Of a DNA stretch of 11,471 bases, positions 1 through 10,120 are shown in pieces. The DNA comes from Beroe ovata (Eukaryota > Ctenophora > Nuda > Beroida > Beroidae). Positions within the stretch are counted from its first letter, which is position 1, and every line of letters starts with the position of its first letter. Under the pieces are notes generated by a model that saw only the letters and a program-made list of their open reading frames with translations, searched no databases and was not told where the DNA came from. The translations under genes and the position numbers were made by a program. The DNA lies in assembly GCA_946803715.1 (NCBI GenBank), contig CAMPET010000090.1, positions 52,271 to 63,741 of the forward strand. The letters run 5' to 3'.

Positions 1-1409
<1,409 letters not shown>

Positions 1410-1443
1410 ATGATTCGTGTAAAATTTCTTAGCAATTTAATTG

Positions 1444-1449
1444 ATTAAA
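1444..1449 (+). terminator. Possible poly(A) signal ATTAAA for the HECT gene
   Basis: ATTAAA, the commonest variant hexamer, lies 35 bases after the stop codon. It would give a very short 3' UTR. The canonical hexamer further downstream is an alternative. Confidence 0.3.
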
Positions 1450-1723
1450 TAATGCGATAAAAGTTGATTTGGAAACTCTTATTATGAATGTTGTGTCAGA
1501 TTTTTTGATTGAAACTTCGAAGGAAAGACTCGAACGACTCTCAGATAATTTGAATTGGCTGAAAATGTATTGTTTTGATGTTTTCCTCAAAATTTATCGT
1601 ACTAAAGCACGTTTTTCGATAGCACGCGAGTAAAATGTCAAACTGGGAATTTCGATTTATCTTTATTTCTTGGATAGCCGATTTGACATTAATTAATGCT
1701 GATTTTTAAACGAAATTCGTGTT

Positions 1724-1729
1724 AATAAA
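1724..1729 (+). terminator. Possible poly(A) signal AATAAA for the HECT gene
   Basis: This is the first canonical AATAAA on the + strand after the HECT stop, about 315 bases downstream, in a plausible position for a 3' UTR end. No transcript evidence is available. Confidence 0.35.
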
Positions 1730-2178
1730 AAGATTATCTATTTTGTGATGGGTCATTGAAAACTGCCTCTTACTTCCAAGTTTATGGTATCCAGGCAGTG
1801 CGCGCGTAGGTCTTCTGTAAATGCTAACAACTAATTTCGGCTGCGTCCTATTGAGAGTACACCGCGGAATATGCTCAAGAAAGTAACAGTCTGCCATATT
1901 GGATATTTGTAGATTTCAGACGATAGAAGCCGAAAATAACATTTTCCCAGCTGCTCACTGCTATTTATAATGATAGTGAATTATAGTGATCTACAATTGA
2001 AATTGTTCCTTAATTATTGAAAGGCTCAAATATTTACATAGCTATACAAAACATGTCAGTGCAAAAACACTGCTATGGTTCTATAGATACACTCCTTTAA
2101 CACCATTAGTTTCACTCCTTCATTCGTCAAGGTCAAGACGTCGTCATGAAGATCAAAGTAGGTACGAGACTCGAGATC

Positions 2179-2282
2179 ATAGATCCATTGAGCGACATTT
2201 CCTCATAGATCCATTGAACGACATTTCCTCATGGATCCATTGAGCGACATTTCCTCATAGATCCATTGAGCGATATTTCCTC
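2179..2282. repeat. Four 26-base tandem repeats overlapping the end of the minus-strand gene
   Basis: Units 2179-2204, 2205-2230, 2231-2256 and 2257-2282 follow ATAGATCCATTGAGCGACAT plus TTCCTC with one or no substitutions each. On the minus strand the unit at 2257-2282 encodes the last residues of the C2-like protein. Its stop TGA (2255-2257) falls at a unit boundary. The other three units lie in the 3' UTR. Confidence 0.95.
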
Positions 2283-5200
2283 ATCTCTTCGGCTATAAAC
2301 TCGACTCCGTCACTAGCTAACTGTTCATAGTCTTGATTAACAGCGTATGCCACATTCTTCACTTCAGACCCGAATCTACTGTCGAAAATCTAGAAATATG
2401 TCATAATTCACCGCAATGATCGTGAAACCAAGCAAAATAGGCCATCTCAAAATATGGTGTAACTAGTTATTCCTACCTGGGCCACGATGAATGGTCTATT
2501 TTCCTGATCATCAGAAACTTCCAAAACGGATCTCAGCTCTGTGTCAGTAGTATGAATATCCAAGCTGCTGACAGGTCCTGTTACCAGTGATATTTCACAT
2601 CGTAGTGACTTGTTAACAAATATCACAGGGGACGTTGAGCAGAATATAGGGATTGTTGTCCAACCGATAGATACGAAACTGCCGTCTTTGTGTCCGAGTA
2701 CCTGCGATTGACATATCATGAGCTCAAACTCTCGCAGTTCGAATAGAAATAATCAGTGTTTTCATCTGATCACATTTCTCGAAAAATACTGGTTTTTCAA
2801 GCTGAGTATTCGCTAAGTGTTCACTAAGCATACACTGTCCAGTATATGGTCAGGGGTTAGGATGCAGTACATATCTGCACCTACTACTAATAGGGGGATG
2901 GACCCGCAGGGTCCACTAACCTGCACCAGGATGAATACATCGTGAGACGGTATGACGTGTTTGAAATAGTGCACTTGATCCATCCACTTAATCCTATTCT
3001 CAACACAGAACTGAACTGACTCGTTGTACGTGATATGGTCAGTGTACTTATGTATCGTATCTTTGGTACACAATCGCAGATAAACAAATGTCTTGTAGTG
3101 ACAGTTATCCAGATTCTAAGGAAAACATGATCAACACATCACATGGTATTCAATGATAGTATCATTTAACAAAACATTGAATTTAACATCGAACTTAACA
3201 GCGAACTTAACATTGTTAACATTGAACTTAACATTGAACCCATTGAATCTTTAATAGTAAGTACGATTAATAGCAAGTAATAATAATAGCAAGTAATAAT
3301 AATAGCAAGTAATAATAATAGCAAGTAATGATAATAGCAATGGTAACGACAAATCAAGTTAGTGCAAAACGTGCTATGCGTGCCCTTCGCAAACACGTAC
3401 CTTCACTCCAAGAATCTTGACACCGAATCCAAAATCAGGGTTGTACTCGACAATGTCGGACGAGTGCATGTCCAGGACAGTCTGTCCTTTGTGTCTCGTC
3501 AGTTTCTTAACCACTCCCGAGGCAGCAACAGGGGAAACTGACTTGCCTGAAATACGAGTGTGAGAAGTTTATTATCACTAACCACACTGATAATATATCA
3601 TGGAGTTGAAAATTAGTTGTATAAGTCAGTGACTTATTTATGGTGTCAGTGACTTACAATGACTTATTGAGGTGACTTATTGAGGTGAAAACACCACTGA
3701 GGTGAAAACACCACTGAGGTGAAAACACCACTGATACAATGACTGGGATCGTGTATAACTATAAAGAGGATCGAGGATGGAAAACAACTATAATGTACCT
3801 GTCACGATTGATCTGCGGCGGTGGGAGTCGAGAAGGTACATCTCTGTGTCTGTCAGTGTGGGGCGGGTATCACAGTACACCCCGTCATTGTATGTAGGTA
3901 TAGGCGGTACTGACCCTGACTTGTACATTATCCGAACCAGTAACCACGCACACGGTATTTGGTACGTGTCCTGCACACAGGAATATTCCAAAGTTTGGAA
4001 ATAGGTAGGCGGTATGGCAAGGGAATACTAATATTTTGTATCAAAACTGAATAGCGTCTCACAAGGGAATGCTAATATTTGGTAAGGCTATCAAAAGCGT
4101 CTCACCCTATGTGCCTATTATAGCCAGTGACTCCCCATGTACCTGTATTGAATCGGTTGTGAGGGTGGTGCTGGCGTCTGGTCCATCCACATGTATAGGG
4201 AGTTGGATAGGCCCCTCATTCAGCACCACACTGCTCTCTGTGTCATCTGTGGGTGCTGTGTTTGTGCCACGAACACAGAACAAGTTCAGCACACTGTAAC
4301 CCACACACATCAACTGTGCTGCGAAGTCACGGTTTTAATTTAGTTGACAGAGAAGGTGGGTAGGTTATTCCGGTGGGTAGGTTCCAATATTCAATTGGGG
4401 ATGAATTTTAGAATTTAGGGTCTAAAAGTAGGCCTCATGCATTATCTTGATACATTCTTGATCACCTGAAGCTACATGGAGTGAATACATCTTGAACACG
4501 ACGACAGTGGTTTTTGGCACATTGCCAGGTAATTGTACAGTGTACTTGTATACTGGATTGTACACATCGCTCTCCAGAACCAGCCCGGTGGAGATCTGGG
4601 GTCCGACCGTGTTGAAATCCCGGTCAAAAACACGGCCAGTGACCCGGGAAATGGTAACACAGCTCGGCAGATACCTCGCTCCATCTGAGAGAATGTATTA
4701 CAAGCTGGGGTGGGACTCAAAATGTAGATAACTCGGTCAACTTCGTGTGGTGAGAATGAGGACAAATTATATTTATAGAAAGAAATCGGACAAAACTGAT
4801 AGACTGAAACCATAATCATTCCCCATGTTTCTACATATTTGCCCTACCTATGGCGAGAATGATGGATTTCTTGCTATCGTGAACCTTGAAATTCGGTTTC
4901 GGGTCCACATGACGGAATGCCCCAGTGGGTAGCCGAGGTTGTGGGATGTTAGCGAGACTCGTGTGACGGACAGGGAAGGAGGGAACCGGTTCAGTGGTAT
5001 CATAGTATCGGACCAGGAAATATGAGTCGGGGAGTGGGGGAAATGTGGTTCTGGGATGAGCATCTTCATTCTCCAATTCATCTGACAAGACCTGCAAGAT
5101 GAAGTGTGTTAGAGATCGATCTGCAATGATTATTGTCGTGATCTTTACCAATTTCCCCCGTAGATAATTGCAAATTTGTACTTTGTTGATGTTTACATGG

Positions 5201-5402
5201 TCGATCACTTTATCGATTGTATCACCTTGACAAGATCTTGGAAAGAAGGGACTGGAGGTTTGAAGACCTCCAACATTTGTTCCTTGTCTGAGTATTTGGA
5301 CCANGTCTGCCGACCACCCTGGCTGCAGGGACGGAACCTGCATTCGACCGGAGGCCTCACGGCTGCTCCTGGTGGCAACTCATCGGAAAGGTACCCATTT
5401 TT
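2255..5402 (-). CDS. Unrecognised protein with two C2-like regions, nine visible exons, 5' end not found
   Basis: Exons in transcript order: 5402-5226, 5091-4848, 4684-4466, 4318-4143, 3970-3799, 3546-3401, 3115-2921, 2701-2477 and 2389-2255 (TGA 2257-2255). All eight introns (87-285 bases) have GT..AG ends and compatible phases (0,1,1,0,1,0,0,0), giving about 561 residues. An N-terminal proline-rich stretch (SDELPPGAAVRPP, then PRTTFPPLPDSYFLVRYYDT) is followed by a first C2-like sandwich: IILAIDGARYLPSCVTISRV, STGLVLESDVYNPVYKY, VVVFKMY, VGYSVLNLF and VVLNEGPIQLPI. IPCAWLLVRIMYKSG and LTDTEMYLLDS follow. A second C2-like region holds FGFGVKILGVKNLDN, FVYLRLC, DVFILVQ and GWTTIPIF. No signal peptide or membrane helix is seen. 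The calcium-binding aspartate loops of classical C2 domains are not evident, so any membrane or protein binding is probably calcium-independent (inference). The N at 5304 is the third base of a Thr codon (ACN) and does not affect the protein. The first exon has no good ATG; the true start must be upstream, perhaps across the copia fragment. I cannot name the family; a cilium-associated or scaffold protein is only a guess. Confidence 0.88.
3174..3247. repeat. Degenerate 12-base repeat in intron 3116-3400
   Basis: Roughly six imperfect units of the form ACTTAACATTGA (variants ATTTAACATCGA, ACTTAACAGCGA) follow one another. They are inside the intron between the exons at 3546-3401 and 3115-2921. 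Confidence 0.8.
3272..3340. repeat. 16-base tandem repeat AGCAAGTAATAATAAT, four copies plus a partial
   Basis: Units 3272-3287, 3288-3303, 3304-3319 and 3320-3335 (one T-to-G change in the last), then a partial AGCAA. It lies in the same intron as the 12-base repeat. Read on the minus strand it gives a spurious Leu/Ile/Tyr-rich open frame that is not a gene. Confidence 0.9.
3661..3731. repeat. Compound intronic repeat: 13-base x2, then 17-base x3 with hairpin potential
   Basis: GACTTATTGAGGT occurs twice (3661-3673, 3674-3686), merging into three exact copies of TGAGGTGAAAACACCAC (3681-3697, 3698-3714, 3715-3731). Each 17-base unit contains GGTG-AAAA-CACC, a 4-base stem with a 4-base loop. 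It lies in the intron 3547-3798 of the minus-strand gene. Confidence 0.92.
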
Positions 5403-5631
5403 CTGAGCATTGCAAGAGAGTTCGACAATTCTCAGGAAATGCGACTACTCCACTAGACCAATAGGTATTCAAGCCAGAGCAAAATTCAGTCAAAATCTGA
5501 AAGTCAAATCTGAGAAAATGACTTATTTCAAAAGCACAATATAAAACTCGTGAGAAAAATTTAAAAAATAGTTCATTGTTTACAACACTATGAACTGTCC
5601 ATCCAGCCTAAAGACATTTCAAAACATCTGA
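5403..5631. other. Spacer between the C2-like gene exon and the copia pol stop; possible LTR remnant
   Basis: No exon is seen. Read on the minus strand, the stretch follows the pol stop directly, where a copia element would have its polypurine tract and 3' LTR. TGTTGTAAACAATG (minus strand, 5587-5574) resembles a copia LTR beginning, but no clear polypurine tract, CA end or second copy was found. It ends at the acceptor AG (5404-5403) of the first visible exon. Confidence 0.35.
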
Positions 5632-8056
5632 TTATATGCTATTTAGCTCTCCTGTTTGCAGTACATAGTCCAGCTTTCTCGAGTCTGCCCCCTGTTTGGT
5701 GAGTGAATCAGCCAGCATCTCAGTATTAGAGACCCATCGAACTTCACTGACTTCCCCACTTTGTAGCATTTCCTTTAGATTGGCTATGTCTCTCCTCAAT
5801 CTGTGATTATCCACTGGCTTGGTAGAGTGGATTGCACTGTATAACTGTCTTGAGTCAGTTAAAGCCACAATGTTCAATAATTTTTCATTGCTACATAATC
5901 CAATCAGCATTTCAACAATTATTCCCCTGATCCAAATAGCATGATTCAAAGCGTCCAAGAGAGCAAGAGTTTCACTTTCCAGTGTCGAGGAGACAACCCT
6001 GGTTATTTTATTTGTTGCCCAGGTAAGAACACCAGCTTTGTCTTCTGAATGAAGGAATACTATGTAACCTCGCTCTAGCACTGTTTACTTTATCATCTAT
6101 ATTTCCAAAACTAGCATCGCTGAACACAACAATTTTGATGTTTTCTTTCAAATTCAGTCTCGGGAACTTGATGCATTTGTTTTGAGCAGCTTTTGAGACA
6201 ACTTTATTCAATTCCATCAAATCTTGAATTGTAGGCTTTCTGTTTTTTCTAGAAGCATTATATACATCCCATTTCAAATCAGGTCTAGTAATGTATGCCA
6301 TCCAGGATAGTTTTCCCAGTAATGAGAGATACTGCGTCTTTTCTTCAGCAGTAAGATCTGATTCTCTCTGCATTCTTCTGCCGGCCTCGATATTTGCAGG
6401 TCTGATGTTCTTTGCATACTCATACTGATCTAGTGTAATCCATTCATCTTCTTGAGAAATGTTTATTCCAATGTACTTAAACATGTTCGACTGAGTACGT
6501 TTGCTGATGTCATACTTGGATAGGATTTTCTTGACTACAGAGTTTTTGAAATGAATGTTACCACATAGCAAGAAGTCATCAACATGTAACAAAATCATTC
6601 CACAAAGTTTGTTGTTGATGTTATAGTAAAACAGTGCAGGATCATATTTGCATTTTTTGCATCCAATACTCATCAGGAATTCACTGATTGAGTCATACCA
6701 ATTCCGAGAGCTGTCGGCCAGTCCATACGCCGGTTTTTCCAGCTGCCATATGATTCCCACTTTCTTGAGGTTTCGTGGTGGTTTAACAAAAACATCCCTG
6801 TCTAGTTTTCGAGATTGGAGAAACGCAGCTTTAATATCCATGCTTTCTATCTTCCAATTCATACTACCCGCTAAGCACATGAATGCTCTCATAGATGATT
6901 TTTCTCCAGTTGGGGAATCAGCACTAGTGTACTCTGATTCTTCAAATCCTCGGACTACCAAACGTGCTTTAAATTTATCTTTACCCAAGTCAGTTACTAC
7001 CCATCTGGTACTAACAGTGACCTGTCCAGTGTCCTTGACTTCTTTATAAACTCCATATTTCTTCCATACTCCAAGCTCGGTTTCCATTGCTTCCTGGACC
7101 TTTTCTTCATCATATCTCTCTTTTGGAACATTCACAACTAGAACCGCGCCCTTCTTGCAATCTTCCCCCTCGACATACAAAATTTTGTCATCAGCCTCCT
7201 CATTCCATCTTTTCTGAACAACAATATCATTACCAGTCAGCTTCATCCATGAATGATCCCCATCTTTCTCCAGATTCCAGGTGTTTTTATGCTCACTGGC
7301 AGTATTCTTAATTTTCCAGGCTGGTCCTATGATTTTTGCGTTGTGCCATTTTTCTTCATTAAGGCTGGTTTTATATCTGATTTCTTCACCTTTTTTAAGA
7401 TCCAGTATTCCATTTTTCTTGGTTTCAACATCAACCCAGTCGTCAACATCAGATACATTCCTCCTCTCTATTTCATCCTGATTCTCATTTTCGTGTATTT
7501 CCTCGGTCTCATGCCATACCTCATGTTCATCATCGTCTTTTTCAATTTCTTGTATCTCTGATACCTGTTCTGTTTCGTCATCTGGACTGTCATCATCCGA
7601 ATTGTTGTCCGAATCACTTTCAGAACTGTTTTCGGGCTCAATCTGCTTCTCAGTCTGTGGCTGATCCTCTGGTAACTTGACACGTTTCTTATTCACATCT
7701 TGTGTGTCCACTTCTTGGGCCCACCTATCCTTAAGTACTACTTTAGTAACATGCACTCTGAACATAGAACCCCCTTGTCTAATGAAAACTTGTTTCCCGT
7801 CTTTGCCAATTACTGTAGCTGGACCACACCATTTTTTCTGATTCTTTTTCTTGAAATATACCCTATCTCCAGTGAAATATTCTTCTTCTACTTTAGGAAC
7901 ATATCCTCGGAGAGCTCTCTTCACTTTATCTGAGTTATTAGCCCTGATGAATGAACTTCTTGACTGATACATGCTATTAAGTTGATCAGCTAAGATCTTG
8001 CTGACTGTAGCTTGGTGGCTTGTCCATGCCTCCCATACTGATTCCTGACGATGAAT
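5632..8056 (-). mobile_element. pol: Ty1/copia retrotransposon fragment: partial integrase C-terminus, reverse transcriptase, RNase H; frameshifted and 5'-truncated
   Basis: A frame of 654 codons from the ATG at 7972 (open back to 8056) ends near 6008; a second frame covers about 6081-5632. Residues 1-85 match the part after the integrase core (ADQLNSMYQSRSSFIRAN, KVKRALRGY, WCGPATVIGKDGKQVFIRQG). Residues 100-190 are a Glu/Asp/Asn-rich linker. Residues 191-255 look like a small barrel. From about 290 comes copia reverse transcriptase: STRWVVTDLGKDKFKARLVV, the first catalytic Asp in SMDIKAAFL (D379), KPAYGLADSSRNWY, and HVDD (463-466, bases 6586-6575) in place of YVDD. RNase H follows: FSDASFGN, ESETLALLDAL, LTDSRQLYSAI and ADSLTK, so its acidic residues survive. 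A one-base frameshift near 6070-6087 separates FSDASFGN from the rest of RNase H. Gag, protease, the integrase core and a pair of LTRs are absent. It is probably a dead copy, on the same strand as both flanking genes. Confidence 0.95.
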
Positions 8057-8118
8057 TTACCACAAACTGACTGAAGAAAAGTTAACGATGGTCGTAATAC
8101 ACTTTGCACTGCTACCAA

Positions 8119-8404
8119 TGATTTTAGATCAATCCAGGTATGGTAATCAAACACGTAAGTATAATAGATGTATTTCAAATTTCAAANGTTATTATGGAGG
8201 TTTTAAGGTACTGCTATTATAATGAGGTTTCATTCCGGCTGATTAGATACTTCATCAATTATCATTATCCTCCACAATAGTGCACACATCACTATATGGC
8301 TCGATTATACCTTAGCCACGTTGTGGAACGTGGGTACTGATTTTAGATCAATCCAGGTACAGTAATCAAACACGTGAATAAATAGATGTATTTCAAATTT
8401 CAAA
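8119..8404. repeat. Direct duplication of a 67-68-base sequence
   Basis: Copy 1 is 8119-8186 and copy 2 is 8338-8404. Both start TGATTTTAGATCAATCCAGG and end AGATGTATTTCAAATTTCAAA, with a few substitutions between (TATGG/TACAG, AAGTAT/GAATAA). The start-to-start distance is 219 bases. Copy 1 begins about 60 bases past the end of the copia open frame. It could be a remnant of a second element or a local duplication; no coding potential is seen. Confidence 0.9.
8316..8333. repeat. Small perfect inverted repeat (7-base arms, 4-base loop)
   Basis: CCACGTT-GTGG-AACGTGG, directly before copy 2 of the 67-base direct repeat. Such a short hairpin can arise by chance. Confidence 0.6.
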
Positions 8405-8557
8405 GACACGAGTTCACTTGACAAATAAATTCAATTCAACGAACNAGTACTGCTTATTGTACATGGTGGTGTGTACAAGCTACCAGCGCAGCAAGGCTGT
8501 GTTACAAGCAGATAACAGTCACTGATAAGAGAGAACAAATTTCGTTGCGAATGCTAT

Positions 8558-8613
8558 AATGATAAACATGAACTGTAATGATAAACATGAACTGATAATG
8601 ATAAACATGAACT
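8558..8613. repeat. Three-copy short tandem repeat AATGATAAACATGAACT
   Basis: The 17-base core AATGATAAACATGAACT occurs three times exactly, starting at 8558, 8577 and 8597, separated by GT or GAT/TGA linkers. It is non-coding. Confidence 0.9.
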
Positions 8614-8622
8614 ATGTCGGCC

Positions 8623-8828
8623 AGGGGCTATGTCGGCCTTTAACTTGGGAACCGATTGTTTGATCGACGTGAAATTTTGGCTATCCGAGTTTCTAATGGT
8701 CCTTGAGCTATGGTAGAAATTTCATGTCAATCGGTCTATCGGTTTGGAAGCAATCCTGAAATGCTCACTCTAACTGACATGATTTGGGGGAATTAGGGGC
8801 TATAGTGGCCATTAACTCGGGAACCGAT
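8623..8828. repeat. Diverged repeat with 172-base period containing a large imperfect inverted repeat
   Basis: The 34-base segment beginning AGGGGCTATGTCGGCC (8623-8656) recurs at 8795-8828 with 29 of 34 bases matching, 172 bases apart. Between them, arms 8650-8677 and 8717-8744 are reverse complements at 22 of 28 positions (AACCGAT...TGAAATTT), with a 39-base loop. CTATGTCGGCC is also doubled at 8612-8622 and 8628-8638. The pattern suggests satellite-type monomers or a small non-autonomous element. The inner part is non-coding. Confidence 0.75.
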
Positions 8829-8936
8829 GATCANCCCGTCTGTGAGCCGTATATGAGGAGGAAATTCGCCATTCGGCGGCGCCAGCTATGGTGGATGGGA
8901 CCTTGGGTTTTACTGATCATTGAGTTGAGCGTGTCA

Positions 8937-8975
8937 TTAGTGAGTTACTCAATTATTGTTAGTGAGTTACTCAAT
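8937..8975. repeat. Two direct copies of TTAGTGAGTTACTCAAT
   Basis: Exact 17-base copies at 8937-8953 and 8959-8975 (22-base spacing), each with the small palindrome GAGT-T-ACTC. It is non-coding. Confidence 0.85.
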
Positions 8976-9010
8976 AGTGATTAGCTAAGACTAATTCAAT
9001 ATAAGTGAGT

Positions 9011-9180
9011 TGATGGGTTAGAACCAAATAGTGTGCTCCTAGCGTGATGGGTTAGAACCAAATAGTGTGCTCTTAGCGTGATGGGTTAGAACCAAATAGT
9101 GTGCTCCTAGTGTGATGGGTTAGAACCAAATAGTGTGCTCCTAGCGTGATGGGTTAGAACCAAATAGTGTGCTCCTAGCG
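9011..9180. repeat. Five near-identical 34-base tandem repeats
   Basis: Units start at 9011, 9045, 9079, 9113 and 9147; the unit begins TGATGGGTTAGAACCAAATA and continues GTGTGCTCCTAGCG. Units 1, 4 and 5 are identical; units 2 and 3 each carry one C-to-T change. A partial TGAT follows at 9181. Such low divergence means recent expansion. The minus-strand reading frames through it have no gene-like content. Confidence 0.97.
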
Positions 9181-10120
9181 TGATTCTGTTGTACGAATTG
9201 CGCGATAAAAAACCTGCTGCACAAGATAAGAGGGAGAATGACAAATTCGAGGAGAAAACTAGAAAAGAATCGAGTTTCACTGGAGTTAATTCCATTTTGA
9301 CTGTGAAATAACCTAGTTAGACGCGATTTAATGCAATAACCGGTTTTACAAGTTTTATCAATATTGCACACCATATTGGGTTACGCAATGAAATACTGAT
9401 GTTGTAAAAACAGGTAGATTTCAATAAAATAAAGCACATAATATCCATCAATAATACAATTATATAAAGAAAATATGTTCAAATACAAGTCATAAATACA
9501 TATCATAGCTAATTTAAAACACTAATAAATACTGGATTGTAGCACAAATGTGCCCGAAAGCAACATTATCATGATACATATTGCTACTGAAAACACTAGA
9601 ACTTTCCTGTGGACGATTTTTGGACATGCACATGCGAAATTCGACTTCTGAGTGACGTTTCAATGCTCAGACGAATTTCCAAGCAGATTTGGAAATTCTA
9701 ATACAGTTTCAGAGTCATCTGTTTTTGTAACAGATTGCAGTGAACAGTGCAAACACTAGAAACTATAAACGGTTTAGAGCACGTTAATAAGACTACGAGC
9801 TATGACTATTTCTAATTTAGACCAAGTCTGACTTCTATAGTTTGTTCTAGCAGACCTTGACAATCTATTCCACTCCTGATATTATATTGCTAGGAACTGC
9901 CTGTGAACTGTGTACACACTACACATTATTCCATACCGTCATTGTAGTCACTTATATACACGAGTGTACATGATACGCTCCCATTCGTGTCTCCTCATTA
10001 ATGTTCACAATTGTGGTCTCTCTGTTCAGTGTTGAACACAATAGATAGACTTCCGTGTCCACTACAGTAGGTATGATTAAAAGAAACTGTCCACTATTGT
10101 AGATTGCGTACACGCACGTC
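9181..10120. other. AT-rich spacer with no supported gene
   Basis: Between the 34-base repeat array and the CMTR1 stop codon I find no convincing exon, RNA gene or mobile element. The right part must include the CMTR1 3' UTR. I saw no clear minus-strand AATAAA close after the stop. A minus-strand frame at 9952-10155 overlaps the CMTR1 end in another phase and is treated as unproven. Confidence 0.5.

Larger units (their letters stand above)
1410..2254. other. Convergent intergenic region between the HECT gene and the C2-like gene
   Basis: AT-rich stretch between two stop codons that face each other (1409 on +, 2255 on -). It holds the 3' UTRs of both genes. I see no further exon, RNA gene or transposon signature. 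Candidate poly(A) hexamers for the + gene are ATTAAA at 1444 and AATAAA at 1724. The reverse-strand AATAAA at 1662-1667 is far from the minus-strand gene's stop. The start of the 26-base tandem repeat at 2179 lies at its right edge. Confidence 0.6.

Noticed and set aside
3166-3396. Minus-strand frame rich in Leu/Ile/Tyr resembling a membrane segment
   Set aside because: It is the translation of the 16-base and 12-base intronic tandem repeats between two good exons.
4472-4819. Minus-strand frame starting MERGICRAV with about 115 codons in its longest reading
   Set aside because: The neighbouring phase gives the spliced, conserved exon GARYLPSCVT...; the longer frame crosses its splice sites.
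6648-7561. Several + strand open frames of 66-133 codons
   Set aside because: They are antisense shadows of the copia pol frame.
8784-8984. + strand 66-codon frame through the repeat block
   Set aside because: It contains an N codon, runs through diverged repeats and shows no recognisable motif or splice context.
9107-9374. Two overlapping minus-strand frames with hydrophobic stretches
   Set aside because: They end inside the 34-base minisatellite and have no exon-like boundaries or homologous motif I can recognise.
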